From assembly GCA_002162815.1 (NCBI GenBank), contig MAAT01000025.1, forward strand, positions 1 through 64,000: 64,000 bases of DNA. The letters are read 5' to 3'. Source of the stretch: Gammaproteobacteria bacterium 53_120_T64 (GTDB lineage: Bacteria; Pseudomonadota; Gammaproteobacteria; Pseudomonadales; Porticoccaceae). The notes below the pieces were generated by a model. That model saw only the letters and a list, made by a program, of their open reading frames with translations, was not told the origin of the DNA and did no database searches. Position numbers and translations under genes: made by a program. Shown here piece by piece: positions 46,954-55,294 of this stretch (positions are counted from its first letter, which is position 1; each line of letters starts with the position of its first letter).

Positions 46954-48738
46954 TCAGCCTAAACCCATACGGTTTATCAGTAAAAACCACAGTATGTCTA
47001 AAGGCTTGATCATAAAATGAATAAAAAATAATGACGCCAAGCCGACTACTAGAGCACCGCTAAGTAAGCCCAGCCTCTGTCGTTTTCTGCGCTGATCATC
47101 TTCACTATTATCAAGATAAGGCACCACCACTAGCAGGGGTACTGCACTTAACTTCTGCAGTTGCTGTGCACCGTAAATCCCCTTGTCCATAAGCTCAAAG
47201 AGTACCGCACTGCCCATTCCTGCTGCGCCCGCAAGAATAAATGCCAGCATAATTATCGCCAAGCGATTGGGGCTTTCCGGTGAAAGGGGCAAGTTTGGTG
47301 GTTCGATCAGCGTAAAGCGTTCGCCTTTACGCTCCTGCTCAAGGTTTTGTGCAACCTCGGCTTCGCGTTGCTTCAAACGAAGTTCCTGGTACTTTGCCTG
47401 GGCGGTATTATATTCGCGTAAAATACCCTTATATTCTTGCTCAACTACGGGCCCCCTTTGCAATAGGCCTTCATAGTCGCTCAGCTTTTGCTTTAGCTCA
47501 GCGCTTCTAAGGCGCAGACTGCTAGATTCTGCAGCACTCGACTTTAATTGTGTGTCGAGAAATACATAGGCGGGGTTATCCGCCACTGCCGTGTCGGTAT
47601 ACTGAATTATATTTTCTTGCCCAGCAAGTTGCGCCTCAAGGTCTTGTAACACCAACTTTGCCGACTGCACTTGGGGGTGGTCAATTGTATAGCCATCCTT
47701 CAACTGCTGTAGTACATCACGCTGTTGCCGAACTTGCTGCTGTAATGTATCGGTATTAGGGTTGCCGCCAAGCACTGACTGCAACGCACTTATCTCACGT
47801 TTAAGGCGCTTAATATCAGGGTGTGAGGACTTATACAGTGCTGACTTGGCGCGATATTCCGATTGCATCGCCTTAAGCCGGTCGACATCACTCAATACGG
47901 TTTCACCGGTACTTAACACGATTGGCGCCGACGGGCTAAGCTGCGCCAGCTCTGCCGAGAGGCGTATCTGTTGTTTTTTAAGTACTTGCAGGCGTAGATT
48001 GACATCGGATACTTCACGTTCGGTACGCTCAACAATACTGAGATTAAACTGGTGGAGCTCGGGCAAGGCGCTCTTGTTCAATGCCTTAAATTCGGCAAGC
48101 CGCGATTCTAGTATTAACAACTCACTATTTAGGGACTCAGACTGCGCTGCCAAAAACCCCGACGCACCCGCCGCCCTGTCGGCACGCGCCTTTAAGTTGG
48201 TGTTGAGGTATAGGGTGACCAGTTCATTGGTCACTTTTTGTGTGGTTGACGGGCTGCGATCATCAAAAGACAGGGTAAAGGCAATGGTTGCCTCGGTGGC
48301 ACGGCCACTGCGGGGGTCAATAATATCGGCACTGACCAGGTCCAGGTTAACCTGCTTACGAAACAGTGCGGCAAGCTCGGTCCTGGGCAAGCGCGATTCC
48401 GCCTGGTTTTGCTCATATAAGCCAAACTTGGTGACGATTTCTTCAATATGATCCACCGTCATCACCCGCTGGGTGATCATCTGAATCTGTTGCGCTGCAA
48501 AACTGGTGACCGTAGAACGCACCAAATCGCGGGGTATTTCCTGCTCTTCAATAAGAATCGTTGCCTCAGAGCGGTACATTGCCGGTGTCGTCATCGCAAT
48601 AACAATACCCACTAAGAAGACAATGACTGCGGGCACAATAATGTGAACACACCGTCTTTTCAGTATTGCCCAATAATCACCGGCCGAACGCGCCTGCTCT
48701 TCGTATTCAGCTACTTGCGACATAAGGCTACTATTCAT
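46954..48738 (-). CDS. Polysaccharide chain-length determinant with GNVR domain (exosortase locus)
   Basis: The 594-residue protein has a Wzz N-terminal domain with TM helix about 32-52 (IIVPAVIVFLVGIVIAM), a long periplasmic coiled-coil (about 150-430) and a GNVR-type segment near the second TM (LIEPPNLPLSPESPNRLAI, then MLAFILAGAAGMGSAVLFEL). It ends with a third hydrophobic stretch near the C-terminus (LLSGALVVGLASLFFIHFMI). It belongs to the PEP-CTERM ChnLen group and should control polymer length with the ATPase downstream. Confidence 0.9.
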   Translation of the reverse strand: MNSSLMSQVAEYEEQARSAGDYWAILKRRCVHIIVPAVIVFLVGIVIAMTTPAMYRSEATILIEEQEIPRDLVRSTVTSFAAQQIQMITQRVMTVDHIEEIVTKFGLYEQNQAESRLPRTELAALFRKQVNLDLVSADIIDPRSGRATEATIAFTLSFDDRSPSTTQKVTNELVTLYLNTNLKARADRAAGASGFLAAQSESLNSELLILESRLAEFKALNKSALPELHQFNLSIVERTEREVSDVNLRLQVLKKQQIRLSAELAQLSPSAPIVLSTGETVLSDVDRLKAMQSEYRAKSALYKSSHPDIKRLKREISALQSVLGGNPNTDTLQQQVRQQRDVLQQLKDGYTIDHPQVQSAKLVLQDLEAQLAGQENIIQYTDTAVADNPAYVFLDTQLKSSAAESSSLRLRSAELKQKLSDYEGLLQRGPVVEQEYKGILREYNTAQAKYQELRLKQREAEVAQNLEQERKGERFTLIEPPNLPLSPESPNRLAIIMLAFILAGAAGMGSAVLFELMDKGIYGAQQLQKLSAVPLLVVVPYLDNSEDDQRRKRQRLGLLSGALVVGLASLFFIHFMIKPLDILWFLLINRMGLG

Positions 48739-48798
48739 AAGAATGCTTCATTCGAAATAAGTGGGTAAATTTGTAAAAGTTCCATATGCATATTGGCC

Positions 48799-49977
48799 TT
48801 ATCGCGACCACGTCATTTCGCTGGGGTAATAGCGCAATGTCAGGAATAAAGCGTCAGACTCCGCAGCTCCCGCCTGGTTTTCACGGTCTTGTTGGCGATG
48901 GCGATAACGCGCGATGATATTCCATTTTGGTGACAATCGATAACGCACACTGGCTTCAATGTTTGCGTAGTCACGCTGGTCCTGTATACGATCATCCAGC
49001 GATTCATTCTCACCGTAAAGTATCTGTAATGTGGTCTCCATATACGGTGACAGTTGGTACACCCAGTTCGTGCTAATTCGATTATTGACTCGCAAATAGC
49101 CATCACCGCTCGGCGTCGCGTCACTACTCAGCTGTACACCCCAGCGAGATCGCTCACTACTGTAATTTAGCTTGGCATCAACGAATGTTGCCGTACTCTG
49201 GTCATCACTGACATTAGCCAAGGTCGTTAAATAGCTCGTATCAACACGCGACGCCCCAGCCAGCACATTGAGTTGCAAGCGTTCTGTTATCGCCGTTTCA
49301 AAACCTGCTCGCAAGCCAAAAGCATCGGATTCTACCGACTGAAACACGCCATCGGTTTCAAAATTTGAACCATGAAATTGCAACTGCAAAGCCGTGCGCT
49401 CGGTAAGCTGATAGAGCCAGGAAAAGCTGGCGGCCATGGCCTCATAATCTGAATAGTTATTCGACGCGTACTCAACATCCTGGTAGCTAAAATCAGCTCG
49501 CACACTATGGCGTTGGTCAAGTGTGTGCAGCCAGTAGGGAGACACGCTGGCCGTCTCTTTGCGCACGGTTTGGTTGCTGATACGCCCGGTGTCTTGCAAC
49601 TCAGAGGTGCGTGTTGAATCCCGCTTCAAGCCACCGCTGACACCAAACTCGTCGGTCTGCCATTGACGCTTCAGGCTTAGCTTTAAGTCCTGGTCGTCGG
49701 TGTCATAAGCACTATCGTCGAAACGGTCCAGGTCAAGCAGGAGGGAAAATTTGGCATCCAGCGTAGGGGTAAGCACCCTGCCAGTAAAGTCTGGTGACAG
49801 GCGGTAACCGCTAATAGCGTCTTCATCATCGGGCACCAGGCGTACATTATTGTCCGTTTCAAGCCCGGCCTCTATTTGCGCCGTAGCAGAGTACTCTGCA
49901 GCGTTAACGACCCCAATAAGGCAGCCCATTAAGAGCACAATGACTGAGCTGTAAACCTGGAGTGGCCAGCGTGGCAT
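48799..49977 (-). CDS. Outer-membrane beta-barrel protein of the exosortase polysaccharide locus
   Basis: From ATG 49977 the product is 392 residues with a signal peptide (QVYSSVIVLLMGCLIGVVNA, then AEYSA). Many alternating strands follow, ending FLTLRYYPSEMTWSR. Repeats such as LSPKWNIIARYRHRQQD and AASFSWLYQLTERTALQLQF fit a barrel. It matches the PEP-CTERM-associated outer-membrane protein type, next to the Wza-like gene. The frame is open to 50181, but that part overlaps the export gene, so I prefer 49977. Confidence 0.8.
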   Translation of the reverse strand: MPRWPLQVYSSVIVLLMGCLIGVVNAAEYSATAQIEAGLETDNNVRLVPDDEDAISGYRLSPDFTGRVLTPTLDAKFSLLLDLDRFDDSAYDTDDQDLKLSLKRQWQTDEFGVSGGLKRDSTRTSELQDTGRISNQTVRKETASVSPYWLHTLDQRHSVRADFSYQDVEYASNNYSDYEAMAASFSWLYQLTERTALQLQFHGSNFETDGVFQSVESDAFGLRAGFETAITERLQLNVLAGASRVDTSYLTTLANVSDDQSTATFVDAKLNYSSERSRWGVQLSSDATPSGDGYLRVNNRISTNWVYQLSPYMETTLQILYGENESLDDRIQDQRDYANIEASVRYRLSPKWNIIARYRHRQQDRENQAGAAESDALFLTLRYYPSEMTWSR

Positions 49978-49990
49978 CAATGAAACTCGA

Positions 49991-50545
49991 CTAAGGAACA
50001 ACAACGACATCGCCACTGCGTAGAAATATATTGGACTCAAGCTCTTTACCCTGCTTGATTTTGGCGTAGCGAAGGGGGATGACATCCAGAGCATCATCGG
50101 CCTTGCGCCGTAAAACCTTAATTTCATTTTCTGCGGCGAATGCCGTGAGCCCGCCCGCCAGGGCAAGTGCCTGTAATACATCTATGCGTCGGTTCGCTGT
50201 AAATTCACCGGGGCGCGCAACTTGGCCGAGTACGTAAATTTTATTACCGTCAATACTCAACAGCGATACGGTCACGACCGGCTCGTCTTTCAGGTATTTA
50301 CCCAGCCCCTCGGTAATTGCCTGCTCAATTTCACTCGCCGAACTGCCACCTGCCTGAACCTCTCCCACCATGGGGAAGCGAAAAGCCCCCGCAGGGCCAA
50401 CCAGAACCTCTCGATTGAGGCGCTCTTCATTCCAGACAAAAACCTGTAATACATCACCCGGATTAATACGATAGACATCACTGGCTGATGTGGTGCCAGC
50501 CAGAGCGGCCAACAGTAAACACGCGATAAATCTGTACATCTGCAT
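49991..50545 (-). CDS. Polysaccharide export protein (Wza-like, exosortase locus)
   Basis: The 184-residue protein has a signal peptide (YRFIACLLLAALAGTTSAS). Its poly-export domain is VYRINPGDVLQVFVWNEERL and its SLBB-like domain KIYVLGQVARPGEFTANRRI, ending SGDVVVVP. It is a short Wza-like exporter that lacks the large C-terminal pore helix, as in other exosortase loci. I placed the start at the ATG at 50545 with GGGATGGA upstream; the frame is open to 50590. There is no lipobox, unlike E. coli Wza. Confidence 0.88.
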   Translation of the reverse strand: MQMYRFIACLLLAALAGTTSASDVYRINPGDVLQVFVWNEERLNREVLVGPAGAFRFPMVGEVQAGGSSASEIEQAITEGLGKYLKDEPVVTVSLLSIDGNKIYVLGQVARPGEFTANRRIDVLQALALAGGLTAFAAENEIKVLRRKADDALDVIPLRYAKIKQGKELESNIFLRSGDVVVVP

Positions 50546-50749
50546 TCTTAAGTCCATCCCAGGATCAAGGCACATTATGAGTCCATTCATGGAGCTTAAT
50601 GCGCCAGTTTGAGCTGCTTGTACTGCTCAGTGCTACTAAAAGGATCAATAAAAAAACACCCCCGCTCATAAAACGGAGGAGTCTCATCAGAAATTTAATT
50701 TATTACTTTAAGGCAAAGACTAAACATGAAAGCCCGCTGCATATAAATA

Positions 50750-50775
50750 CCGGCAGACCCAAAAGCACCTGCCGG
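50750..50775 (-). terminator. Hairpin downstream of the first VPLPA gene
   Basis: CCGGCAG at 50750-50756 is inverted as CTGCCGG at 50769-50775 with a 12-base loop. It lies between the VPLPA gene stop (50894) and the export gene, reading minus, and the tail after it is only T-rich (TATTTATATG). The rest of 50591-50893 has no gene that I can see. It may separate the tagged-protein genes from the export operon. Confidence 0.4.
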
Positions 50776-50893
50776 AACAAATTATACAGTGGTGGGCTAC
50801 TGAAAGCCTACAAGTTGTAAAATCATCACCCTAAAGGAGTACTGCAGACTTTATACACAACACTCCAAAAACTTGAACACGCAAATAGCGGCT

Positions 50894-51433
50894 CTACGAC
50901 TGCAACTCGGCTGACTGCTTTCTTTTCCGCCCCATGATCATAAGCGAAAACAGCCCACCACCAAATAACCAGACAGCAGCCGGTAAGGGAACTGCTGTTA
51001 GGGCAATATTGTAAAAGCCAGTACCATTCCCAGCCTCAAGCCCAGTTACATTCAAGATATAACTTCCGCCTGCCAAAACATCAAAGAAACCCGTAATGTC
51101 TTGCCCCTTTTTAACGGAGTGCCGCGCCTCCCATTCTCCACCGACTAACTCAAGAATTTGCAAGGTCTTGACATTCTCCGATTGGTAACCAGAAATATTC
51201 AGCCGGGTAATGCCCGAGTCAGCCGCTATAGAGAAACCATAATCATATTCCACAGGGCCGCCGGCTGCTACTTGCACCTCGCCAGTACTAGCACATTGAC
51301 CAGCACCAGTGAATACAGTCGACAAGTTATTAAGATCAAGATCATCGCCACACAGTGCCGCTAATGCATTGCTCATAGGCAACAAAAGCACCAGCACAGG
51401 CAATACCAACCAACTTAACTTCCTAATAATCAT
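50894..51433 (-). CDS. VPLPA-CTERM sorting-tag protein, exosortase substrate
   Basis: The 179-residue protein (start ATG 51433, GAGAG upstream) has an N-terminal signal (KLSWLVLPVLVLLLPMSNAL, then AALC). Its domain shares SGITRLNISGYQSENVK with the neighbouring gene's product. The C-terminal tag from residue 148 is VPLPAAVWLFGGGLFSLMIM then GRKRKQ, the VPLPA-CTERM pattern of motif, TM helix and basic cluster. It is a predicted substrate of the XrtD at 27.7 kb and probably ends up in the cell-surface matrix. Function beyond that is unknown. The frame is open to 51502 without a better start. Confidence 0.88.
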   Translation of the reverse strand: MIIRKLSWLVLPVLVLLLPMSNALAALCGDDLDLNNLSTVFTGAGQCASTGEVQVAAGGPVEYDYGFSIAADSGITRLNISGYQSENVKTLQILELVGGEWEARHSVKKGQDITGFFDVLAGGSYILNVTGLEAGNGTGFYNIALTAVPLPAAVWLFGGGLFSLMIMGRKRKQSAELQS

Positions 51434-51598
51434 CGCAAAACTCTCACTTAACACACACTGTCTTTCAATTTTTCGACTGTATATGCAAAAGAGGGCCGCC
51501 AAAACTGGCAGCCCTTTTCAATCAAACCCTATCTACAAGCAACACCTTGCCTTTCACAAGGTCATAGATCTCGTCAAAACCACGTAGACAGGTCTTCT

Positions 51599-52135
51599 TT
51601 ATGCAGGTACAGCGACCTGATCTACTTGACCCAGGCGGCGTTTACGACCAACAACACCCAGCGCCATCAATACGCTACCAAACAACCAAGCCGCGGCGGG
51701 GATTGGCACTGCGGTTAATGTGAGACCATAAGCCGTCACGTTATCACCCAGATAACGAAGCGTATAGCTATTGCCTGCCGTGACAGCAAAAGCGCCACTC
51801 ACATCGCCACCGAACGCACCAACAGTGCCACCGGCAGGCGAACCGTTATCATTAAGCAAGGTAAAAGAAAACTGACCACCAGCGCCATCCTGCGTACCAG
51901 TCAGATTAAGGCCGGTAATGCCGCTCCCAGCAGCAATACTTATTGAATATACATCACCGCCCTCATGTGAGGCCACAGGCGCAATTGTAGAAATTGCCTG
52001 GCACTGGTCACCTACACTATTGAACGTACCCGAACCCCCGTCGCAACTACCTATTACATCTGCACTACTACCAGCAGAAAAAGCCGCCATGAAACAAAAA
52101 GCTGCTATTGATTTTATTTTCCCAAAACCCTTCAT
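51599..52135 (-). CDS. VPIPA-CTERM sorting-tag protein, exosortase substrate
   Basis: The 178-residue protein has a strong ribosome site (GGAGAG, six bases before the ATG) and a signal peptide (IAAFCFMAAFSAGSSA). The central domain includes SGITGLNLTGTQDGAGGQFS, similar to its neighbour. The tag begins at residue 143 as VPIPAAAWLFGSVLMALGVV and then GRKRRLGQ. It is the first gene downstream of the regulatory region with a CRP-like site. Both tagged proteins have conserved cysteines near the N-terminus. Confidence 0.88.
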   Translation of the reverse strand: MKGFGKIKSIAAFCFMAAFSAGSSADVIGSCDGGSGTFNSVGDQCQAISTIAPVASHEGGDVYSISIAAGSGITGLNLTGTQDGAGGQFSFTLLNDNGSPAGGTVGAFGGDVSGAFAVTAGNSYTLRYLGDNVTAYGLTLTAVPIPAAAWLFGSVLMALGVVGRKRRLGQVDQVAVPA

Positions 52136-52274
52136 CTATCTCTCCATTACGATATTAAAACGCGTTTCATGCCAGACAAGTCCATCGCCAGCCGCCTAGA
52201 CGCCAATCAAACGTATTGCCCTGCGAAGGCAAGTAAGCTGAACTACCAGACGATTTGGCAATCTATCTTCGATT

Positions 52275-52290
52275 TGTGACATTATTCACA
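52275..52290. promoter_or_regulatory. CRP-like binding site
   Basis: TGTGA at 52275-52279 and TCACA at 52286-52290 are separated by six bases, a perfect match to the CRP consensus, with A+T-rich flanks. It is 140 bases upstream of the VPIPA gene start (minus) and 261 before the LuxR-type gene (plus). The 415-base gap from 52136 to 52550 holds this, the palindrome below and no further gene. Confidence 0.6.
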
Positions 52291-52307
52291 ATTCAGGCAC
52301 ACATCTC

Positions 52308-52325
52308 ATGACCCAAATGGGTCAT
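52308..52325. promoter_or_regulatory. Perfect palindrome, candidate operator
   Basis: ATGACCCA at 52308-52315 is inverted as TGGGTCAT at 52318-52325 around AA. The two eight-base arms are perfect and lie 18 bases from the CRP-like site, in the same divergent intergenic region. This is the form expected of a dimeric regulator site. The binder is unknown, and the LuxR-type protein at 52551 is one candidate. Confidence 0.5.
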
Positions 52326-52550
52326 TGGCACAATTTATTTAATAGGTTTGACAAAATACCTTTCCTTGTCCGACGAGCGGTATTCATGGCAGGACGAAGG
52401 GGGTGTACAAACAGGTTTCTTCAAAAACCGAGGATAAGCACCATAGTAATCTACCAGGCTTATCCGTGATAATTGGTCTTCAAATCAAACACGTTAAAAC
52501 ATTGGTCGATCAGGTTTAGCGCGAATGCGTAAAATCAAGCAAGAGGCGAT

Positions 52551-53579
52551 ATGGACATCGAGCTACATAAAGTCATCGAGCTAACTTACGCGGTGGCGAT
52601 GAATACAAAGCCAGCCGCTCAACTACGCGATGCGCTGTGCCGCTTTTTTAATAGCAGTCCCACCCAGTACGACTCTTACGCAGCGACCCCAACAACGACG
52701 GACCCAAAAGGCTCTCTGTACCAGGCCGAACACTTGCTCATCACAAGTCGCCCCGCCAGCCTTGATAACAATGACCATTGGGACGACGACAGCAATGCAA
52801 GTAGTGATTACATTATCGCTATTTTGCTTCGCGAGCCAAGCGATAAAGAATTTACAACCTGGCTGGAAATGCAGTACCCACCACGCGAGTCCAGGAAGGA
52901 AGACTGGGCAACGCTACAAGGTCTGGCATCTCATTTTGACCAGGCGCTAACTATCCGCTTTCAACTCCAACATCAGCTGGCTAGCGATCGAGCCCTGGTC
53001 GACAAGTTACTCAATCTGGCCCCTTTCTCCATTATTATGTTCGATCAAAACGCTCAACCCTGCAAGACCAACCTCGGTATAAACAATGCCTTGTCTGGGG
53101 ACGGTCTTATACTCAGCGCGGATGGAGTAAAGGCTGAGAAAAGCGGTGAAAATCGTCGCTTACAACACCTTATCAATGACGCTTGTCGCGCACCATCGCC
53201 CTTACGCGATGAACTCGCTTACCAAGACATACTTATTACCAGGCCCTCGGGTAAAAGGCCCTATTGCATTACGCTAACCCACCTAAACACAAGTGAAACA
53301 AGCAACGACGGCGAACCCGTAATTATCGTCATGATTCACGACCCCGAAGCCGGCATGCAAATACCTCATCAACGCTTACAATCAGCCTTCACGCTGACGA
53401 AGACCGAAGCTCGTGTTGCCGCGGCCATTATACAAGGCCAATCCCTGCAGGAATGCGCGGACAGCATCGGTCACTCGGTCAGTACCTCACGCAATCTACT
53501 CAAGCGCGTCTTCGCAAAAACCGATACCTGCAAACAAAGCCAACTAAACAGCCTATTCCCCCACACTACAATTAACTAA
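52551..53579 (+). CDS. LuxR-type HTH transcriptional regulator
   Basis: The 342-residue protein ends in a LuxR/GerE-like helix-turn-helix about 275-335 (AFTLTKTEARVAAAIIQGQS, LQECADSIGHSVSTSRNLLK, RVFAKTDTCKQSQL). The N-terminal 270 residues are a sensor of unknown fold, with PAS-like elements such as LLNLAPFSIIMFDQNAQPCK. There is no receiver domain. It is divergent from the tagged-protein genes and so probably controls them or the polysaccharide locus. It stands alone on the plus strand. Confidence 0.8.
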   Translation: MDIELHKVIELTYAVAMNTKPAAQLRDALCRFFNSSPTQYDSYAATPTTTDPKGSLYQAEHLLITSRPASLDNNDHWDDDSNASSDYIIAILLREPSDKEFTTWLEMQYPPRESRKEDWATLQGLASHFDQALTIRFQLQHQLASDRALVDKLLNLAPFSIIMFDQNAQPCKTNLGINNALSGDGLILSADGVKAEKSGENRRLQHLINDACRAPSPLRDELAYQDILITRPSGKRPYCITLTHLNTSETSNDGEPVIIVMIHDPEAGMQIPHQRLQSAFTLTKTEARVAAAIIQGQSLQECADSIGHSVSTSRNLLKRVFAKTDTCKQSQLNSLFPHTTIN

Positions 53580-53622
53580 CGCTAGCACGACCTTCTATAA
53601 AACACCCTTCAGCCGAAGGCCT

Positions 53623-53709
53623 TTAGCAAAGGAAGCTGATAACGGTGATTTCGCCTCTGAGAAAACCGTTAACAAAACACTAAAGAAGTGGGGCGTCGAT
53701 GCAGGTTAA
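53623..53709 (+). pseudogene. 3' remnant of a ribbon-helix-helix-type antitoxin gene
   Basis: The frame ending at TAA 53709 reads LAKEADNGDFASEKTVNKTL then KKWGVDAG. This is like the C-terminus of CopG/RHH antitoxins (an EADxGDFAS segment and a KWGV tail). No N-terminal DNA-binding part is visible; the frame runs into the end of the LuxR-type gene. Its end overlaps the ParE remnant ATG at 53699 by 11 bases, the usual antitoxin-toxin coupling. Confidence 0.6.
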
Positions 53710-54026
53710 GTGGCTCAACAAAGCCCTGCAGCACCTTGATAATGAAGCTGAATATATACCTTGCAGCGGCTCAGCTTGTCGCTCAGTGTATTATCAATGC
53801 AATTAAGCTATTACCCGAAGACCCTGCCCTTGGCCATGTCGGTCGTGTTCATGGCACCCGTGAGCTGGTAGCAGCAGATACCCGCTACATCGTGCCTTAT
53901 CGAGTCAGGCCTCGCCTGCAACAAATCGAAATTCTACGTGTTTTTCATACTTCGCGACGCCTTCCCAAAAACGGGAAGGCTATTCTTTTTGTTTCTGTTC
54001 TTAAAAGTAGCAGACGGCCAAATTGA
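53699..54026 (+). pseudogene. ParE/RelE-family toxin, frameshifted
   Basis: From ATG 53699 the frame reads MQVKWLNKALQHLDNEAEYI, the standard ParE N-terminus, and then runs out. The continuation is in the next frame: YLAAAQLVAQCIINAIKLLP, DPALGHVGRVHGTRELVAAD, TRYIVPYRVRP and IEILRVFHTSRRLP. The break falls near 53759-53765 and fits a small indel in the AEYI-x-x-x-AAAQ loop. The second frame can be read as a 112-codon ORF from 53688, but its start has no biological sense. The toxin is probably dead. Confidence 0.78.
53959..53994 (+). terminator. Rho-independent terminator
   Basis: GCCTTCCC at 53959-53966 pairs with GGGAAGGC at 53973-53980 around AAAAAC, and a T-rich run (TATTCTTTTTGTTT) follows. 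It lies at the 3' end of the ParE remnant and would end plus-strand transcripts, including that of the LuxR-type gene. The 248 bases from 54027 to the tRNA contain no gene that I can support. Confidence 0.8.
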
Positions 54027-54274
54027 TAGAATTGCTCGATTACAAATAAGACTCTAACAAGCTGCGACCCCGTTCATCTGTCACTAGCGCTGACTATCAC
54101 CTGAATTTTTTGCGCTCGTAGCTGCTTGTGAAGACCTCATTAGCTACCGCGCAAACGACGACGAAATACAATTCAACGCCGAATAAGCGCTAATTGAAGA
54201 AGGTTTATCGATTTTATGGGGGGCTACTTTGTGGGGAAAACGACAGTAGGCACTATCGCCACAGGTATTGAAAA

Positions 54275-54350
54275 TGGTGGGCCGTCCGGGATTCGAACCC
54301 AGGACCAATTGGTTAAAAGCCAACTGCTCTACCAACTGAGCTAACGGCCC
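54275..54350 (-). tRNA. tRNA-Lys(TTT), copy 2, CCA encoded
   Basis: The 76-base gene has acceptor GGGCCGT, the D arm AGCTCAGTTGGTAGAGC and the anticodon loop CTTTTAA (anticodon TTT). The T arm contains GGGTTCGAATCCC and the 3' CCA is encoded. It is identical to the copy at 54448-54523 and is probably co-transcribed with it. Confidence 0.96.
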
Positions 54351-54397
54351 TCAGATAATGATTGGGATAAAACGACATCTATGAGGCAAAGGCTTCG

Positions 54398-54419
54398 AGA
54401 CCCCGTCAAACAGGGGTCT
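54398..54419 (-). other. Spacer hairpin between the two tRNA-Lys genes
   Basis: AGACCCC is perfectly inverted as GGGGTCT with an eight-base loop in the 97-base spacer. No promoter is evident for the second tRNA, so this is more likely a processing stem than a complete stop. It has only a weak T tract. Confidence 0.4.
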
Positions 54420-54447
54420 GCAACTGGCTGAAACAAGAGGTAAAAAA

Positions 54448-54523
54448 TGGTGGGCCGTCCGGGATTCGAACCCAGGACCAATTGGTTAAAAGCCAACTGC
54501 TCTACCAACTGAGCTAACGGCCC
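54448..54523 (-). tRNA. tRNA-Lys(TTT), copy 1, CCA encoded
   Basis: This gene is the same in sequence as the second copy at 54275-54350. The two form a perfect direct repeat of about 86 bases (54271-54356 and 54444-54529), including short flanks. The promoter lies directly upstream. Confidence 0.96.
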
Positions 54524-54538
54524 TCAGAAGAGGCGCAC

Positions 54539-54566
54539 ATCTTACTTTCCAGGAAAAAAAGGTCAA
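54539..54566 (-). promoter_or_regulatory. Sigma70-type promoter for the tRNA-Lys pair
   Basis: Read on the minus strand, TTGACC at 54566-54561 and TAAGAT at 54544-54539 are separated by 16 bases. A G+C-rich discriminator (GTGCGCC) follows. The predicted start is about 10 bases before the first tRNA-Lys. Confidence 0.75.
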
Positions 54567-54582
54567 GCGTTATTTTGCCTTT

Positions 54583-55260
54583 TTAGAAATATTTTGTCGG
54601 GTCGGCCGCTCCGGCCGCCAAAAAGCCGTCCCGCCTTAATCGGCAACTGTCACAAACACCACAAGCCAGGCCATTATCACTGGCCTGATAGCACGAAACG
54701 GTTTCGCCATAGTCGAGACCAAGGGCCATGCCACGTTGAATAATCTCCGCTTTGGTGAGAGACATCAGCGGCGTGTGGATGCGCATGGTCTGCCCCTCGA
54801 CACCGACCTGAGTGGCGAGGTTGGCGACGGCCTCGAAGGCGGCAATAAATTCGGGGCGACAATCCGGGTAGCCCGAGTAGTCGACGGCATTGACACCGAT
54901 ATGAATCGAATTGGCACCGAGGACCTCGGCCCAGCCCAGGGCCAGTGAAAGAAATACCGTATTGCGCGCCGGCACGTAGGTCACCGGGATGCCCTCTGCC
55001 TGCTCCTCGGGCACCTCGATGCTGTCGTCGGTGAGGGCCGAGCCGCCAATCGCCCGCAGGTCGAGGGTGATCACCTTGTGAGCCTCGCAGCCAAGGGCGC
55101 GACTGATGTCGCGCGAGGCATCCAGCTCCGCCCGATGACGCTGACCATAGTCGAAGGCTAGGGCGTAGCACTCAAAGCCCTCAGCTAGGGCCATAGCCAG
55201 CACTGTGGCCGAATCTAGGCCGCCGGACACCAGCACCACCGCTTTTTCTTTTGTCGTCAT
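54583..55260 (-). CDS. queC: 7-cyano-7-deazaguanine synthase QueC
   Basis: QueC converts 7-carboxy-7-deazaguanine to preQ0 with ATP. The 225-residue protein from ATG 55260 begins [20 protein letters not shown], containing the PP-loop SGGLDS. It has [20 protein letters not shown], the [20 protein letters not shown] segment and the zinc motif [20 protein letters not shown]. The frame is open to 55446, but the extra part overlaps queE and is not homologous. It follows queE by 34 bases. Confidence 0.96.
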   Translation of the reverse strand: MTTKEKAVVLVSGGLDSATVLAMALAEGFECYALAFDYGQRHRAELDASRDISRALGCEAHKVITLDLRAIGGSALTDDSIEVPEEQAEGIPVTYVPARNTVFLSLALGWAEVLGANSIHIGVNAVDYSGYPDCRPEFIAAFEAVANLATQVGVEGQTMRIHTPLMSLTKAEIIQRGMALGLDYGETVSCYQASDNGLACGVCDSCRLRRDGFLAAGAADPTKYF

Positions 55261-55294
55261 AATCGCCTCTCTCGCAAGCCCTGCGCCGCGCCAC

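Noticed and set aside
52326-52345. TGGCAC near the palindrome, as the -24 element of a sigma54 promoter.
   Set aside because: The -12 GC is missing at the right distance, so no sigma54 promoter is supported, although exosortase loci are often under sigma54 control.
53688-54026. A normal 112-residue gene.
   Set aside because: Its first residues come from the wrong frame of a ParE N-terminus, and the true start at 53699 in another frame shows that it is a frameshifted remnant.
54271-54529. Repeats as a CRISPR-like array.
   Set aside because: There are only two units and each is a complete tRNA-Lys gene.
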